Positions 18,996 to 28,365 are shown, counted from the stretch's first letter. The stretch is 64,000 bases of DNA from Streptomyces clavuligerus (GCF_005519465.1 NZ_CP027858.1:434001-498000), one strand, 5' to 3'. Numbers and translations are program-made. Notes: generated by a model not told the origin, from the letters alone.

Positions 18996-20117
18996 TCAGC
19001 GCAGCGGACCGGTGACCGGGGTGGGCACCAGCGCCTCCAGACGGCGGCGGTGGGACGTGTCGGGCAGCGCGGTCAGCGCCCCGGCGGCGCGGATGGCGTA
19101 CCGCTGGACGAATCCGGCGGCGACCCGGTGGCCCCCGGTCTCGATCACCAGGGAGCGGATCAGCCGGAACGCCCCGGCACCCGCGGGGACGGCGAACGCC
19201 CGGCACAGCGCGTCGTGCTGCCGTACGTCCGCCCGGTCGAACGCGAGCAGCAGCGGCAGCGTGGGCAGGGGTTCGTACGCCGCGCCCCGGTGGGCGCGGC
19301 GGCCCCGCCTGGTCCGCTCGGGGACGTAGGGCCGCAGTTCCTCCTGGAGCCGCAGCGCCATGCCGAGCTGTTCGCCGTAGACCGCGAGCGCGTCGGTCCA
19401 CTCCGGTGGGGCTCCGGCGAGGGTCGCGCCCACCCGGCAGGCCGCCGCGAAGGGTACCGCCGTGGTGAGCCGGGCGGTCTCCAGCCAGTGCTCGGCCTCG
19501 ATGTCCAGCCGTCCGGCCGTGGCCCGTTCCCGGGTCGCGCCCGCGCGGACCGCGCGTCCGGCCTCGGCCTGGACACGGCAGACCGCGGCGATCCTGTCCT
19601 CGCGCACCCCGCGTGCGGCGCACTCGGACAGCGCCTCGAACCACGCGTAGAGAGGGGTGCTGCCCATCACCACCGCGGTGGCCGAACCGAGCCGGTCGTA
19701 CACGGCGGTACGGGGGTCCGGCGCGCCGGGGACGTCGCGGCGGCCCGGGTCGCTGCCGGGGGCGCCGGTGCGGTGCCCGAGGCTGCCCATGTGGACGTAC
19801 TCCAGTCCGACGGCCGCGGGCAGCACCGGCGCGAGCGTGCCGCCGACCGCGAGGGCGCTGCGCACCAGGAGGAGGGGGCGCAGCAGGCCGCCCATGGGGG
19901 CGAGGGGCGGCGCGGGGGCCGCCGGGGCGCGCCGGGCGGCCGGGGTGCCGGGGGCGGTGGGCACGGCGGCGTGTTTCGCGACGGACGCCAGTCTTCGGTC
20001 GAGTTCACCGATGATCAGATCGGCGAGCCGGGCGTCCTGGGCGGCGGCTGTCCGCTGCCGTGCGTCGGCCGCTCCGCTCGCCGGGGGTAAGAGAGGGTCG
20101 GGCTGGGCCGTGGACAT
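18996..20117 (-). CDS. Polyprenyl-synthase-like protein lacking the first Asp-rich motif
   Basis: About 373 residues. The arrangement GGLLRPLLLVRSALA...GLEYVHMGSLGHR...STPLYAWFEALSE follows trans-isoprenyl diphosphate synthases, where PxR...ELxHxASLxHDDxxD would be expected. Here the segment after the conserved His reads MGSLGHRTGAPGSD, so the DDxxD metal-binding motif is absent, and no second DDxxD is seen. It is probably not an active chain-elongating synthase. The ATG follows CAGGAGACCACG. Confidence 0.6.
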   Translation of the reverse strand: MSTAQPDPLLPPASGAADARQRTAAAQDARLADLIIGELDRRLASVAKHAAVPTAPGTPAARRAPAAPAPPLAPMGGLLRPLLLVRSALAVGGTLAPVLPAAVGLEYVHMGSLGHRTGAPGSDPGRRDVPGAPDPRTAVYDRLGSATAVVMGSTPLYAWFEALSECAARGVREDRIAAVCRVQAEAGRAVRAGATRERATAGRLDIEAEHWLETARLTTAVPFAAACRVGATLAGAPPEWTDALAVYGEQLGMALRLQEELRPYVPERTRRGRRAHRGAAYEPLPTLPLLLAFDRADVRQHDALCRAFAVPAGAGAFRLIRSLVIETGGHRVAAGFVQRYAIRAAGALTALPDTSHRRRLEALVPTPVTGPLR

Positions 20118-20561
20118 CGTGGTCTCCTGGGAGTCGAGGGGTGGGCGGCTGTGGCCCGGGGCCCTGTCGGGGCCGGGGCGGTACACGCGCGGCGGGGTGC
20201 CGTACGTCGCCGGCGCGTGGTTCCTCGTTCCTCGTTCTCGTACGTGTGCCGCGGGTGCCCCGCGCGTTCCCGGACATCCGGTCGCCTCCGGAGACCTCGT
20301 CGGACGGAGGCCGGCGCGGATACCGCGATCCGCGCCGGCGGTCCGGGAGACATACCGGGCCACTGCATCCGGAAGTCCCGTCCCACAGTCAGCACGCGCC
20401 CTCGGACCGAAGCGTTCAGCGCGGTGCGGGGGCCGATGGCCGCACGGCGCCGACCAGGGGTTTCCCCTCGTGATTCACCCGTTCGAGGGAACGGGCCGGG
20501 TGCGGGGGGATTCCCGGCGCCGGGCCCTTGGCCCAAGAGGGGACCGGGCGCTGCGGGGCCG
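20118..20561. other. Gap with no recognised gene
   Basis: About 440 bases upstream of the polyprenyl-synthase-like gene. Open frames crossing it show no family or consistent coding bias. It should contain that gene's promoter. Confidence 0.4.
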
Positions 20562-20858
20562 TCAGCTCAGCAGCCGCAGCAGATGGGCACAGGCGTCGGA
20601 CTCGTGCGCGTGGCGGGCGATCGCCTGGTGGACACCGCGTTCGTACACCCCTGTCTCCCAGATCCCGGCCGACCCGTCCGGGTCGCTCCGCAGATACAGG
20701 AAGTCGGGCGGGGTGGGAGCCGGTTCGTGGACGCCCTCGATGCGGTAGTACGTGTCGGCCACACCCGCCGCGCGCAGCGTCTCCCGCAGGGCGCGCCGGT
20801 CCGTGGGGCCGACCGGGCGCGCGGGCTCGATGGCGTCCAGGGGAGTCACCCGGCTCAC
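20562..20858 (-). CDS. Small protein downstream of the TNT-domain gene; candidate immunity factor
   Basis: 98 residues, acidic in the C-terminal half, no signal peptide, and no domain I can name; RVHEP...DFLYLRSDPDGSAGIWETGVYERG looks like a compact soluble fold. It begins about 20 bases after the stop of a secreted NAD-glycohydrolase-like gene on the same strand. That layout suits a cytoplasmic antitoxin or immunity protein, but this is inferred from position only. Confidence 0.55.
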   Translation of the reverse strand: MSRVTPLDAIEPARPVGPTDRRALRETLRAAGVADTYYRIEGVHEPAPTPPDFLYLRSDPDGSAGIWETGVYERGVHQAIARHAHESDACAHLLRLLS

Positions 20859-20880
20859 GGTACTCCGGCGTGCGGCGGTC

Positions 20881-21576
20881 CTAGCGCGCGACGGGGGCGA
20901 GATAGCCGTGGTCCAGCAGCCACTTGACGTTGAGCCGCTGCCCCTCGCCGGGGTCGAGGAAGACCGCGTCCAGCTTGATCTGCTGACCGCCGCCGGGCTG
21001 CTCGAACCAGGGGGCGACGCCGCCCTGCCACACCCAGAACGGCTTCGTCACCTTGTAGACGTGGTAGTCGCAGGCCACGGCCGTGTCCCGGGTGTTGAGG
21101 TTCTGCGGCGGGAGGGCGCGTTCGGCGTACGCGTCACCGGCGGGCGCGAGATAGCCGCCGAACTCGGAGCCGAAGCGGTCCAGCCGCTGCCCCGGCCGCA
21201 GCTTGGTGGGCTCCTTGTCGACCTCTCCGTTGACCTCGGCGAAGCCGTCGTTCGGCGGGTACTTCCAGCTTCCGGTGTCGGCGGGCCCCTCCCAGTACTT
21301 CTTCAGGAAGGCGGCCGGGGTGAGCGCGCCGGTGCGCTGGTACCCCTTGAGCAGGGGTCCCACGGGCGCGAGGTTCTTGTTCGGCAGCCACTTGGGGCCG
21401 AGGCGGGCGTCGTTCTTGAACTTCCCGGTGCACTGCTTGCTCTGGGGCGCGGCGGACGGGGCGGCGGCCGACGGGGGCCGCTCGGCCGGGTGCTGCGGGG
21501 CGGCGTGGGCGGCGGGCGCGGTCAGCAGCCCTGCCGTGACACCGAGAGCGGCGAGTGCGGTGCGTATGCGATTCAT
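20881..21576 (-). CDS. Secreted TNT-domain (NAD+ glycohydrolase-like) protein
   Basis: 231 residues. A Sec-type signal peptide (MNRIRTALAALG...AAHA, cleavage about residue 26) is followed by a low-complexity linker and, at about 125-230, a TNT-type domain: LDRFGSEFGGYLAPAGDAYA, ERALPPQNL, a YHVYKV strand, and APWFEQPGGGQQ. The domain is named after the Mycobacterium tuberculosis necrotizing toxin, which hydrolyses NAD+. The R...G...Q residues around the active cleft appear present. A role in inter-bacterial competition or development is inferred. Confidence 0.82.
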   Translation of the reverse strand: MNRIRTALAALGVTAGLLTAPAAHAAPQHPAERPPSAAAPSAAPQSKQCTGKFKNDARLGPKWLPNKNLAPVGPLLKGYQRTGALTPAAFLKKYWEGPADTGSWKYPPNDGFAEVNGEVDKEPTKLRPGQRLDRFGSEFGGYLAPAGDAYAERALPPQNLNTRDTAVACDYHVYKVTKPFWVWQGGVAPWFEQPGGGQQIKLDAVFLDPGEGQRLNVKWLLDHGYLAPVAR

Positions 21577-21701
21577 GCGGGGTTTCCCTCACACTGATGA
21601 TCATCAGGGTCAGCCGGAGACTATCCCTTGATTCCCTTGCCTCAACACGGTGTTGCCGATTTCCGGCCCTCCCCGGCGGGCTTTCGGCCCTTCCCGGCCG
21701 A

Positions 21702-22691
21702 TCAGAGGGAGATCGGGGCGAACCGGGGGTCCAGTTCCTGCCAGTGGTAGCGGCTCACATGCAGATGCCAGTAGGTGTAACCGGTCATGAGATGCGCCAG
21801 ATAAGGCCGCTGGACGTCGTCGGCGAGGGCGAGTATGCGCCGTTCGCTCCGCCGGTACCGGTCGAGAGTCGCCCGGTAGGCGTCCAGATAGGGGATGTCC
21901 TGCCGGACGGCGCTGCGGTAGATCGCGTTGCTGGTGAAGTCGCCCCCGTGCAGCGCCTCCTTGTAGAAGGAGAGCACATCGTTGCCGTCGTTCAGGAAAT
22001 CCACCATCGAGGGCAGGGCGGCGGCCCAGAAGGAAACGTTCCGGCAGAAGTCCAGACCGGGGTGGAGGAACTGGGCGGCGCTGAACCAGAACGCGCAGAA
22101 ACCCGTACGGCCGCGTACGAAAGAGGTGTCGATCGCGTCGGACGCGTCCCCGGTGAACTCCGCCTCGAACAGCACTCCGAGCAGCGACTCCAGGAAGAAG
22201 GAGCGGAGCACCGTACGGAAGGCGGGGTCACAGAATCTCCCCAGTTCGCTCAGCATGTACTCGGCGAAGGCGGCATAGGGGGACCCGTCGGGGGTCCGGG
22301 CGGCGGGGCCGGTGCCGCCGAACCCTTCGATCGCGGCGAGCAGGGCCGTCCGGTCATGGCTGACGATGTCGTCCATGATCGTGGTGAAGACATGCATACG
22401 GACCAGCGCCAGGGAGAGCGCCTCGTCCTGGGTGGGCAGGATGAGCTGTTGAAGGACGACCAGATCATGGGCGACGTCGGGCGGGCAGGGCAGTCCCGCT
22501 TCCCGCATCTCGCCGGTGACCACAGCACGGTTGCGCCCCGCCTGCGCGGCATTCAACCGTGGCGTGAATTCCTCCGCCTCCACCAGGAGGGGGTCCAGCA
22601 GACCGGAGCGGAGGACGGTGTCCACCATCCTGCGGTGCTCACGGTCGAGTACCGCGTGGGGCGGTAATGCAGCGGCGGGACTCATGGGCAT
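21702..22691 (-). CDS. Class I terpene synthase
   Basis: About 329 residues, all-alpha class I terpene cyclase. The first metal site is the acidic FTTIMDDIV segment near 120; the second is NDGNDVLSFYKEA near 225, matching the NDxxSxxKE (NSE) triad. A basic RY-like element occurs at the C terminus (HVSRYHW). Such enzymes cyclise farnesyl or geranyl diphosphate with three Mg2+ ions. The ATG at 22691 sits eight bases after AAAGGAGAT. No P450 lies next to it; the product cannot be named. Confidence 0.85.
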   Translation of the reverse strand: MPMSPAAALPPHAVLDREHRRMVDTVLRSGLLDPLLVEAEEFTPRLNAAQAGRNRAVVTGEMREAGLPCPPDVAHDLVVLQQLILPTQDEALSLALVRMHVFTTIMDDIVSHDRTALLAAIEGFGGTGPAARTPDGSPYAAFAEYMLSELGRFCDPAFRTVLRSFFLESLLGVLFEAEFTGDASDAIDTSFVRGRTGFCAFWFSAAQFLHPGLDFCRNVSFWAAALPSMVDFLNDGNDVLSFYKEALHGGDFTSNAIYRSAVRQDIPYLDAYRATLDRYRRSERRILALADDVQRPYLAHLMTGYTYWHLHVSRYHWQELDPRFAPISL

Positions 22692-22799
22692 CACAAGATC
22701 TCCTTTGACTGCACACTCCTCATGCATGTCTAAGTGACGAATGAGAAAGAAGGCAAGACAGAAAAACGCGCCACCGTGGAAACTTCGGCGCCCCGAAGC

Positions 22800-22846
22800 C
22801 CCCTGCCGCCCGGTCGGCGCCTCGGGCGCCGACCGGGCGGCAGGGG
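22800..22846 (-). terminator. Strong perfect hairpin terminator
   Basis: A perfect 22-bp stem (22800-22821 with 22825-22846) closed by a three-base TCG loop begins seven bases after the stop of the ADC-like gene. It should end the GMC operon and insulate the terpene synthase. Confidence 0.8.
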
Positions 22847-22852
22847 CCGCGC

Positions 22853-23704
22853 TCAGCGTTCCGGCAGGTAGTAGGCGCGGTTGTGGGCGGCCACCGGGGG
22901 CGACTGGCAGGTCCAGGCACCGGCGGCCGGGGCGCCGGTGAGGAGGGTGCCGATGTCCCGGCCGAGTGCGCTGTCCGGGCTGTGGACGGTCAGCCGCACC
23001 CGGTCGGCGTGCTCGGGCGCGTCCAGGTCGTACCAGCAGTAGGGCTGGTAGACGTTCATGGGGCCGGCCAGCAGCCGGCCTTCGGGGTCGGTGCCGTAGC
23101 CGGTGACGGGGGCGGTGTTGGCGGGGGCGGGGGTGAGGCCGTCCAGCGCCGCGGTGAGGCCGAGCAGGGCGGTGTCCTCCCGTTCCAAGGTGTCGTCCGG
23201 TCCGGCGGTGGCGGCGTTGCACCGGATGGTCCAGGTCTCGTGCGCGGGGCCGTTGAGGGAGGGCAGGTCGGCCTCGAACCAGCCCGGGTGCTTCGGCTCC
23301 GCGTACAGCGCGCGTCCGGCCGTGATGGCGAACGGGTTGTCGCACACGACGTGGATCCGGGCGATACCGAGCAGTTTGGTCTGCTCCCAGCCCTGCGCGT
23401 ACTGCGGATAGGTCAGCTCCGGAACACGCTCGCGCCCGGCCGTGGGGAAGGCGACGACGTTGTACTCGATCTCCTGGGTGACACTGCCGCCGAACGGGTA
23501 CTGCGCGAAGTAGAGCTGGTAGTTGAGCGAGACGAGGGCCCGCCCGCCGAACTCGGCTGCGGTCAGGGCGGGGTGGTGCCGGGCGAGGAGCGCGCGCACC
23601 GGGGCGGGGTCCACCAGCCAGTCGATGCCGAGGTGGTGCAGCGCCCCGTAGTGGAAGGGCAGCCGGAAGGGCTCGGGCACGGGCGGCAGGGGCAGCGGGG
23701 TCAT
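22853..23704 (-). CDS. Acetoacetate decarboxylase-like protein
   Basis: 283 residues. The segments VTQEIEYNVVAFP, LGIARIHVVCDNPFAI and ALYAEPKHPGWFEADL recall the acetoacetate decarboxylase (ADC) fold, in which a Lys forms a Schiff base; I cannot confidently place that Lys. The ATG overlaps the stop of the GMC oxidoreductase, so it is translated with it. It may process the oxidation product of that enzyme. The family assignment is tentative. Confidence 0.45.
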   Translation of the reverse strand: MTPLPLPPVPEPFRLPFHYGALHHLGIDWLVDPAPVRALLARHHPALTAAEFGGRALVSLNYQLYFAQYPFGGSVTQEIEYNVVAFPTAGRERVPELTYPQYAQGWEQTKLLGIARIHVVCDNPFAITAGRALYAEPKHPGWFEADLPSLNGPAHETWTIRCNAATAGPDDTLEREDTALLGLTAALDGLTPAPANTAPVTGYGTDPEGRLLAGPMNVYQPYCWYDLDAPEHADRVRLTVHSPDSALGRDIGTLLTGAPAAGAWTCQSPPVAAHNRAYYLPER

Positions 23705-25530
23705 GCGGGGGCTCCCGGGGTGTCGGGGGTGAGGGCCGCGGGCCGGTCGCGGTCGGCGAGGTCGGCCTCGACGCGGTCGGCGCTGCGCAGCGCGAGCGCG
23801 GCCATGGTCAGGGTGGGGTTGGCGGTGGCGACGGAGGGCATGCTGCCGCAGCCCACGGCGTACAGGCCGGGGTGGTCCCAGCAGCGCTGCCAGGAGTCGA
23901 CCACGGAGGTGGCCGGGGAGTCGCCCATGATGTGGGTGCCCGCGGCGTGACCGGCCCCCCGGTAGCCGTAGCGGCGGCCCCGGTGCTCGAAGCGGCCCGG
24001 CCAGGCGGCGTCGGGGGTGTACGCGGTGCGGTCCTCGGCGCCGAGCAGCGCGAAGATCTGGTCGGAGACCGCCTTGGCCGCGGCGATGCCGTCCCTGACA
24101 TGGGTGTCGAGGTCATAGGTGACCAGGGGCCGGGGCAGTCCCAGCGGGTCGCGCTCGCGGGGGTGGAGGGTGACCCGGTTGGCGGGGTCGGCGCTCTGCT
24201 CGATCTCGAACTGGAGGGCGAACTGACGGCGCACCCGGTCCGTCACGGCCCGGCGCAGTTCGTCCCCGAGCAGGCCCCGCCCCAGCATCTCGGCGACGTC
24301 CGTCCCGGCGGGCCCCCGGGCCCAGGCCCATCCCCAGTTGCCGATCTCGATCCGGAACGGTGCCCGCCGCCCGCGTGCGGGGCCCGTGCGGAAGCCCTCG
24401 AAGCCGGAGGTCGACCCCGGGCCCCGGTACGCGCCGGTGGCCTCGGGCAGCAGGCCCCAGGTCAGCACGACCGGATGGTCCATCAGATTGCGTCCGACCT
24501 GGCCGCTGCGGTCGGCGAGCCGGGACAGGAGCAGCAGCCGGGCGTTCTCCACGGCGTGCGCGGCGAGCACGACGGCATCGGCGTGGACGACCGTGGCCGA
24601 TCCGTCGTACGCGCGGTACTCCACGCCGGTGGCGCGGCCGGTGCCGTCGACGAGGACCCGGCTGACCACGCACCGGTCCCGGAGGGTGACGGACGGGCTC
24701 CACCGGCCCTGGGTCCTGAGCGGGGTGTACTTCGCGTGGGTGGGGCAGTGCGGGATGCAGCTCGCGCTGCCCAGACAGCGGCTGTCCGGGTCCGGGCGCC
24801 CGCCCCGCCCGCGCGGGACATAGCCGCGCCCGCCGTCGTAACGGGGGTCCGGGACGCCGTTGCGGGCGTGCGGGGTGCCGACCACGCGCAGCGCGACCTC
24901 GTCCCCGGCGACGGGGTCCGTGACCAGCCGTCCGTCGAGGCGGGCCGCGAACAGCCGGTCCAGATGGCTCGCGGGGATGGGCCGCATGGGGAAGACATAG
25001 CCGCCGGGGAGCGGCAGTCCGGCGTGTTCCCGCTGTTCGTCGGCGTCGGCGGCGACACCCAGTTCCGCCTCGGCCGCGCGGTAGTGGGGTTCGAGGTCGT
25101 CGTAGCCGATCGGCCAGCGCCGTCCGTAGCCGAAGGGCTCGGTGTCGAAGTCCTCGGGCAGCATGCGCGGCGCGAGTCCGGTCCAGACGTTGCCGGTGCC
25201 GCCGTTGACCCGCAGATAGCCGCTGCCGTAGGGCAGGGGGCCGTTCTGGAGCAGATGGCCCGTCATCCGGAAGCCGGGGGGTCCGGCGGTGCCGGTGAGG
25301 TCGGTCATCGCGGGCCAGGAGGCGGCGGGGTGCGGCCGGTAGGGGGCGTCGGGGCCCTTGACCGGCGCGGTCAGATAGGCGGTGAACGGGTCCGGTTCGC
25401 CCCGGCCGGGGTCGGCGGCGTCCACCCCGGCCTCCAGGACCAGGACCCGGCGGCCGCGGCGGCCGAGCCGGTGCGCGACGAGCGAGCCCGCCACCCCCGC
25501 GCCGACCACGATCACGTCGTACCGGCTCAC
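23701..25530 (-). CDS. GMC-family FAD oxidoreductase
   Basis: About 609 residues, usual for GMC enzymes. The FAD Rossmann motif YDVIVVGAGVAGSLVAHRL is at the N terminus, an active-site loop GYLRVNGGTGNVWTG near 105, a cysteine-containing CLGSASCIPHCPTHAKY insertion near 270 as in the sorbitol/gluconate-dehydrogenase-like subgroup, and the C-terminal HIMG and NPTLTMAALALRSAD. It oxidises an alcohol or sugar. Its GTG overlaps the stop of the small-subunit gene; the two probably form a complex. Confidence 0.85.
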   Translation of the reverse strand: MSRYDVIVVGAGVAGSLVAHRLGRRGRRVLVLEAGVDAADPGRGEPDPFTAYLTAPVKGPDAPYRPHPAASWPAMTDLTGTAGPPGFRMTGHLLQNGPLPYGSGYLRVNGGTGNVWTGLAPRMLPEDFDTEPFGYGRRWPIGYDDLEPHYRAAEAELGVAADADEQREHAGLPLPGGYVFPMRPIPASHLDRLFAARLDGRLVTDPVAGDEVALRVVGTPHARNGVPDPRYDGGRGYVPRGRGGRPDPDSRCLGSASCIPHCPTHAKYTPLRTQGRWSPSVTLRDRCVVSRVLVDGTGRATGVEYRAYDGSATVVHADAVVLAAHAVENARLLLLSRLADRSGQVGRNLMDHPVVLTWGLLPEATGAYRGPGSTSGFEGFRTGPARGRRAPFRIEIGNWGWAWARGPAGTDVAEMLGRGLLGDELRRAVTDRVRRQFALQFEIEQSADPANRVTLHPRERDPLGLPRPLVTYDLDTHVRDGIAAAKAVSDQIFALLGAEDRTAYTPDAAWPGRFEHRGRRYGYRGAGHAAGTHIMGDSPATSVVDSWQRCWDHPGLYAVGCGSMPSVATANPTLTMAALALRSADRVEADLADRDRPAALTPDTPGAPA

Positions 25531-25937
25531 CGTCCGCCCACCCCCGCGGGCGGCCCGGCCCAGCTGCCGTGACCCGGCCGGCCGGTCCCGGGAGCGGCCA
25601 CACCGACCGCCTTCCACACCAGCCCCTCCGCGTAGGCACGCGGCGACACCACCTGCGGCGGCGAACCGGGCCAGCTACCCGTGTACCAGAGGAAGGCCAG
25701 CGCACGGGCGCTCTCCGGGGCCCCGCCGCTGCCGTCGCCGCCGTCCCGGGGGGTCTCGCCGTCCGGCCGGTCCGCCGCCCAGCGCAGCAGTCGTCCGTAT
25801 CTCTCCTCGCCGAGCTGTTCGGCCGCCACCGTCCGGTACACGTCGACGAGTCCCGTCGCCTCCAGCTCTCCCCGGTCGAAACCGGTCAGCCGCGACGACA
25901 GCGCGAGGAAGTTGCTGATGTCATCTGTTGTGGGCAC
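25527..25937 (-). CDS. Small subunit of FAD-dependent sugar/sorbitol-type dehydrogenase
   Basis: 136 residues resembling the FAD-SLDH small-subunit family: FLALSSRLTGFDRGELE at the N terminus and ALAFLWYTGSWPG...RAYAEGLVWKAVGVAAPG at the C terminus. No twin-arginine signal is visible, unlike many homologues, suggesting a cytoplasmic complex or export on a partner. It is the first gene of a coupled three-gene operon with the GMC oxidoreductase and ADC-like protein. Confidence 0.75.
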   Translation of the reverse strand: MPTTDDISNFLALSSRLTGFDRGELEATGLVDVYRTVAAEQLGEERYGRLLRWAADRPDGETPRDGGDGSGGAPESARALAFLWYTGSWPGSPPQVVSPRAYAEGLVWKAVGVAAPGTGRPGHGSWAGPPAGVGGR

Positions 25938-26003
25938 GGGAACAACCGTGCCCCAGGGGGGACAGGTGTATGCCCCACCGTACGGCCCGCCTCAGCGGCC
26001 CCT

Positions 26004-27848
26004 TCACCGGCCCGGCTCGTCCCTCAGCTCGTACGGGCCGGGCACCGGGAAGTACGCCTCCAGGAACGGGCCGAGGAACCGCTGCTGGCTCTCGACGTCC
26101 GCCTCGCCCGACACGGTGTCGTTGAGGCAGAAGGTCTGGCGGTCGCGGCGGGCGAGGAGCCGGCCGAGCCGTCGTTCCGTGTCCGGGTGGGCCAGATCGA
26201 CATAGGAGTAGGTGAGCCGGCCCGGTACCGCGCGGGAGGTCTGGTACGCGTAGTAGTGGTGGAAGGACGACGCGATCGACAGGTCGTCCAGACCGCGGAA
26301 CCGGTTGCCCGCGGTGGTGCGGTGCCGCTCGGCGAACGTGGCCTCGATCTCCGCGAGCACACTGCGCCGCAGCGGATACGGGATGTGCTTCATCTTGTGC
26401 GTGATCACGGTCTGGAAACGGGAGTCCAGCAGTGTCCGGTTGTTCTTGCCCGCCGCGGAGACCGGCACGTCCTGGCCGTCCGGCTCGCCCATCGGGATCA
26501 GCGCGGGCGAGGGGAAGAACTTCGTCAGTCCGTTGGCGTGGAAGAAGTCCTGCGGGACGACGGGCCGTCCGAGGAACATGTCGTCGTTGAAGTAGAGGAA
26601 GTGCTCGGAGAGACCGTCGATGTGGTGGAGCTGGCTCTCGATCGCGTGCGAGTTGAACGTCGGCAGCGCCTCCGGGTCGCGGAAGATGTCCCGGTGGCTG
26701 ACGAGGGTCAGGCCCTCGGCCTCCGTGTCGAGCCAGGAGGGCCGCTGGTCGTCGGTGACGAGGTAGATGTTCCGGACCCAGGGCGCGTACTGGTGCACGG
26801 AACGGAGCGAGTAGCGCAGCTCGTCCCGGCTGGCGAAGCGGGCGGTGTTCGCGGCCTCCTCGTGGTACGGCTGTCCCTGGGCCTCCTGTCTGCGGCGCAG
26901 CCAGGCCGGGTCCTGGCCGTCCACCCAGGTGTAGACGACATCGACGGGGAACCGGATGTCGTCCGGCCGGGGGGCGGCGAACTCCCTGCGGGTGCGGACC
27001 GCCGGTAGCGCGGTGGCCGGGGAGGCGAGCCGGGTGAACAGCGAGCCCGGCGTGCGCACCGGCGGGTCCGCGAGGTCCACCGTGTCCGCGACCGGCTGGG
27101 GGCGGGGGGCGTGCAGGCGGCCTTCGTCCTCGGCCCAGAACTCCACGTCACAGCCGTACTTGGCGCCGAGCACCAGCCGTCCCGAGGGGTCGGTGCGGTA
27201 CCAGGTCAGCCGGATCACCTTCGCCTCGGACAGCCGCCGCCAGGTGGCGGCGGCGAAGCCCGGGGCGGACTCGCGGGGCGTCCCCGCACGGCCGTCCATG
27301 ACGGAGACATAGCCGGGCAGCCGCTCGCAGAGCGCGGCCAGTGCCTCATGGACGAGGCCGCGGTCGCGCTCCGGTACCGCGATCACCGCCGAGTCGTCGC
27401 GCCGCCCGCGGACCCAGAAGTAGTCCACCTCCGCCCGCTCCAGCGCCTCGCAGACCGAGGCCGCGTTGTCGTTCCGCGCCCGGAGCGGGGAGATCGACTC
27501 GCCGATCAGCAGCACCTTCGGGACACCGTGCACCCGGCCGAGCGTGCGGGCGCCCTCCAGCAGGCCCTGCGGATGGCGCCGGATCGCCCGCTCGGCAACG
27601 GAGTTGCCGAGCTGCGGACGGCTCCCGGACCAGGCGGAGAGTCCCTCCTTCACCTGCGCCCTGACCTCCCGCGACACCACACGCGCGACCCCGCGCCTGA
27701 CCCGTACCGGCAGCACCCGGCGGTAGGTGTGCACGGGCCAGGACGCCTCGGGGTTCCGCCGCACCAGCCGCTGGGCGTCCTGGGCTGCCCGCCGCGCCCT
27801 TCCGTCCGGGGTCGCGGCCCCCGGCTGCGACTGCTCTTCGTTGGGCAT
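26004..27848 (-). CDS. Stealth-family sugar-phosphate transferase
   Basis: 614 residues with all four Stealth conserved regions: CR1 FPVDVVYTWVDGQDPAW near 310; CR2 SRDELRYSLRSVHQYAPW through FLYFNDDMFLGRPV; CR3 around MKHIPYPLRRSVL; CR4 FCLNDTVSG near 580. These enzymes transfer sugar-1-phosphate to a saccharide acceptor when building capsule or wall phosphoglycans. The N-terminal 300 residues are an extra domain I do not recognise. It fits an envelope polysaccharide role, but no other glycan gene is in the same operon. Confidence 0.88.
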   Translation of the reverse strand: MPNEEQSQPGAATPDGRARRAAQDAQRLVRRNPEASWPVHTYRRVLPVRVRRGVARVVSREVRAQVKEGLSAWSGSRPQLGNSVAERAIRRHPQGLLEGARTLGRVHGVPKVLLIGESISPLRARNDNAASVCEALERAEVDYFWVRGRRDDSAVIAVPERDRGLVHEALAALCERLPGYVSVMDGRAGTPRESAPGFAAATWRRLSEAKVIRLTWYRTDPSGRLVLGAKYGCDVEFWAEDEGRLHAPRPQPVADTVDLADPPVRTPGSLFTRLASPATALPAVRTRREFAAPRPDDIRFPVDVVYTWVDGQDPAWLRRRQEAQGQPYHEEAANTARFASRDELRYSLRSVHQYAPWVRNIYLVTDDQRPSWLDTEAEGLTLVSHRDIFRDPEALPTFNSHAIESQLHHIDGLSEHFLYFNDDMFLGRPVVPQDFFHANGLTKFFPSPALIPMGEPDGQDVPVSAAGKNNRTLLDSRFQTVITHKMKHIPYPLRRSVLAEIEATFAERHRTTAGNRFRGLDDLSIASSFHHYYAYQTSRAVPGRLTYSYVDLAHPDTERRLGRLLARRDRQTFCLNDTVSGEADVESQQRFLGPFLEAYFPVPGPYELRDEPGR

Positions 27849-27978
27849 ACGACCTCTTAGGGATTTTTGCTGATGAACATGATCAAAGCAGGGCCTTCTG
27901 TGGCACCAGGTACTTTCTTTGATCCCTTGGAGGACGAGAAGGTTGTACGGGCCGCGCCGCGTGGTGGTCCGGTGGTCG

Positions 27979-28365
27979 CTACCGGACGAACGCGTAGGAG
28001 CTGATCCGGTCGTTCCAGCCGCCGATACCGACGTTCAGGAAGCTGAACCGGGCGGACGCCCCTTTGCTCTGGCCGTGTTCGAAGGCGATCATCGAACAGG
28101 ACTGGAGGACCTTGATGGAGCTGATGCGGTCGTTCCACTCGGGCGGGAGGTCGTGCTGGGAGCGCATGAAGTAGCAGTCGCTGGCGTAGAGGTCGATGGA
28201 CGCTCCCTGGAAGCTGGCGTGTTCGTACGCGATGGCCAGGCGTAACATGCCGATGCCCACGCGCTGGGAGGTGGGTGCCGCGTCGGCGGTGCCCGCCGCG
28301 CAGAGGACGAGGGACATCCCGGTCGCCGCGGCCGTCAGGACCGCCGAACCGATTCGCTGGAGCAT
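27979..28365 (-). CDS. Secreted beta/gamma-crystallin-like protein
   Basis: 128 residues with a signal peptide (about 1-29, ending TADA). The mature part has two repeats ending EWNDRISSIKV and GGWNDRISSYAFV, the D-R-I-S-S signature of beta/gamma-crystallin folds, and two cysteines that could pair. Streptomyces secrete related small proteins, some being toxin-like or protease-inhibitor-like; the role here is unknown. The start at 28365 follows CCGGAGACC. Confidence 0.75.
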   Translation of the reverse strand: MLQRIGSAVLTAAATGMSLVLCAAGTADAAPTSQRVGIGMLRLAIAYEHASFQGASIDLYASDCYFMRSQHDLPPEWNDRISSIKVLQSCSMIAFEHGQSKGASARFSFLNVGIGGWNDRISSYAFVR

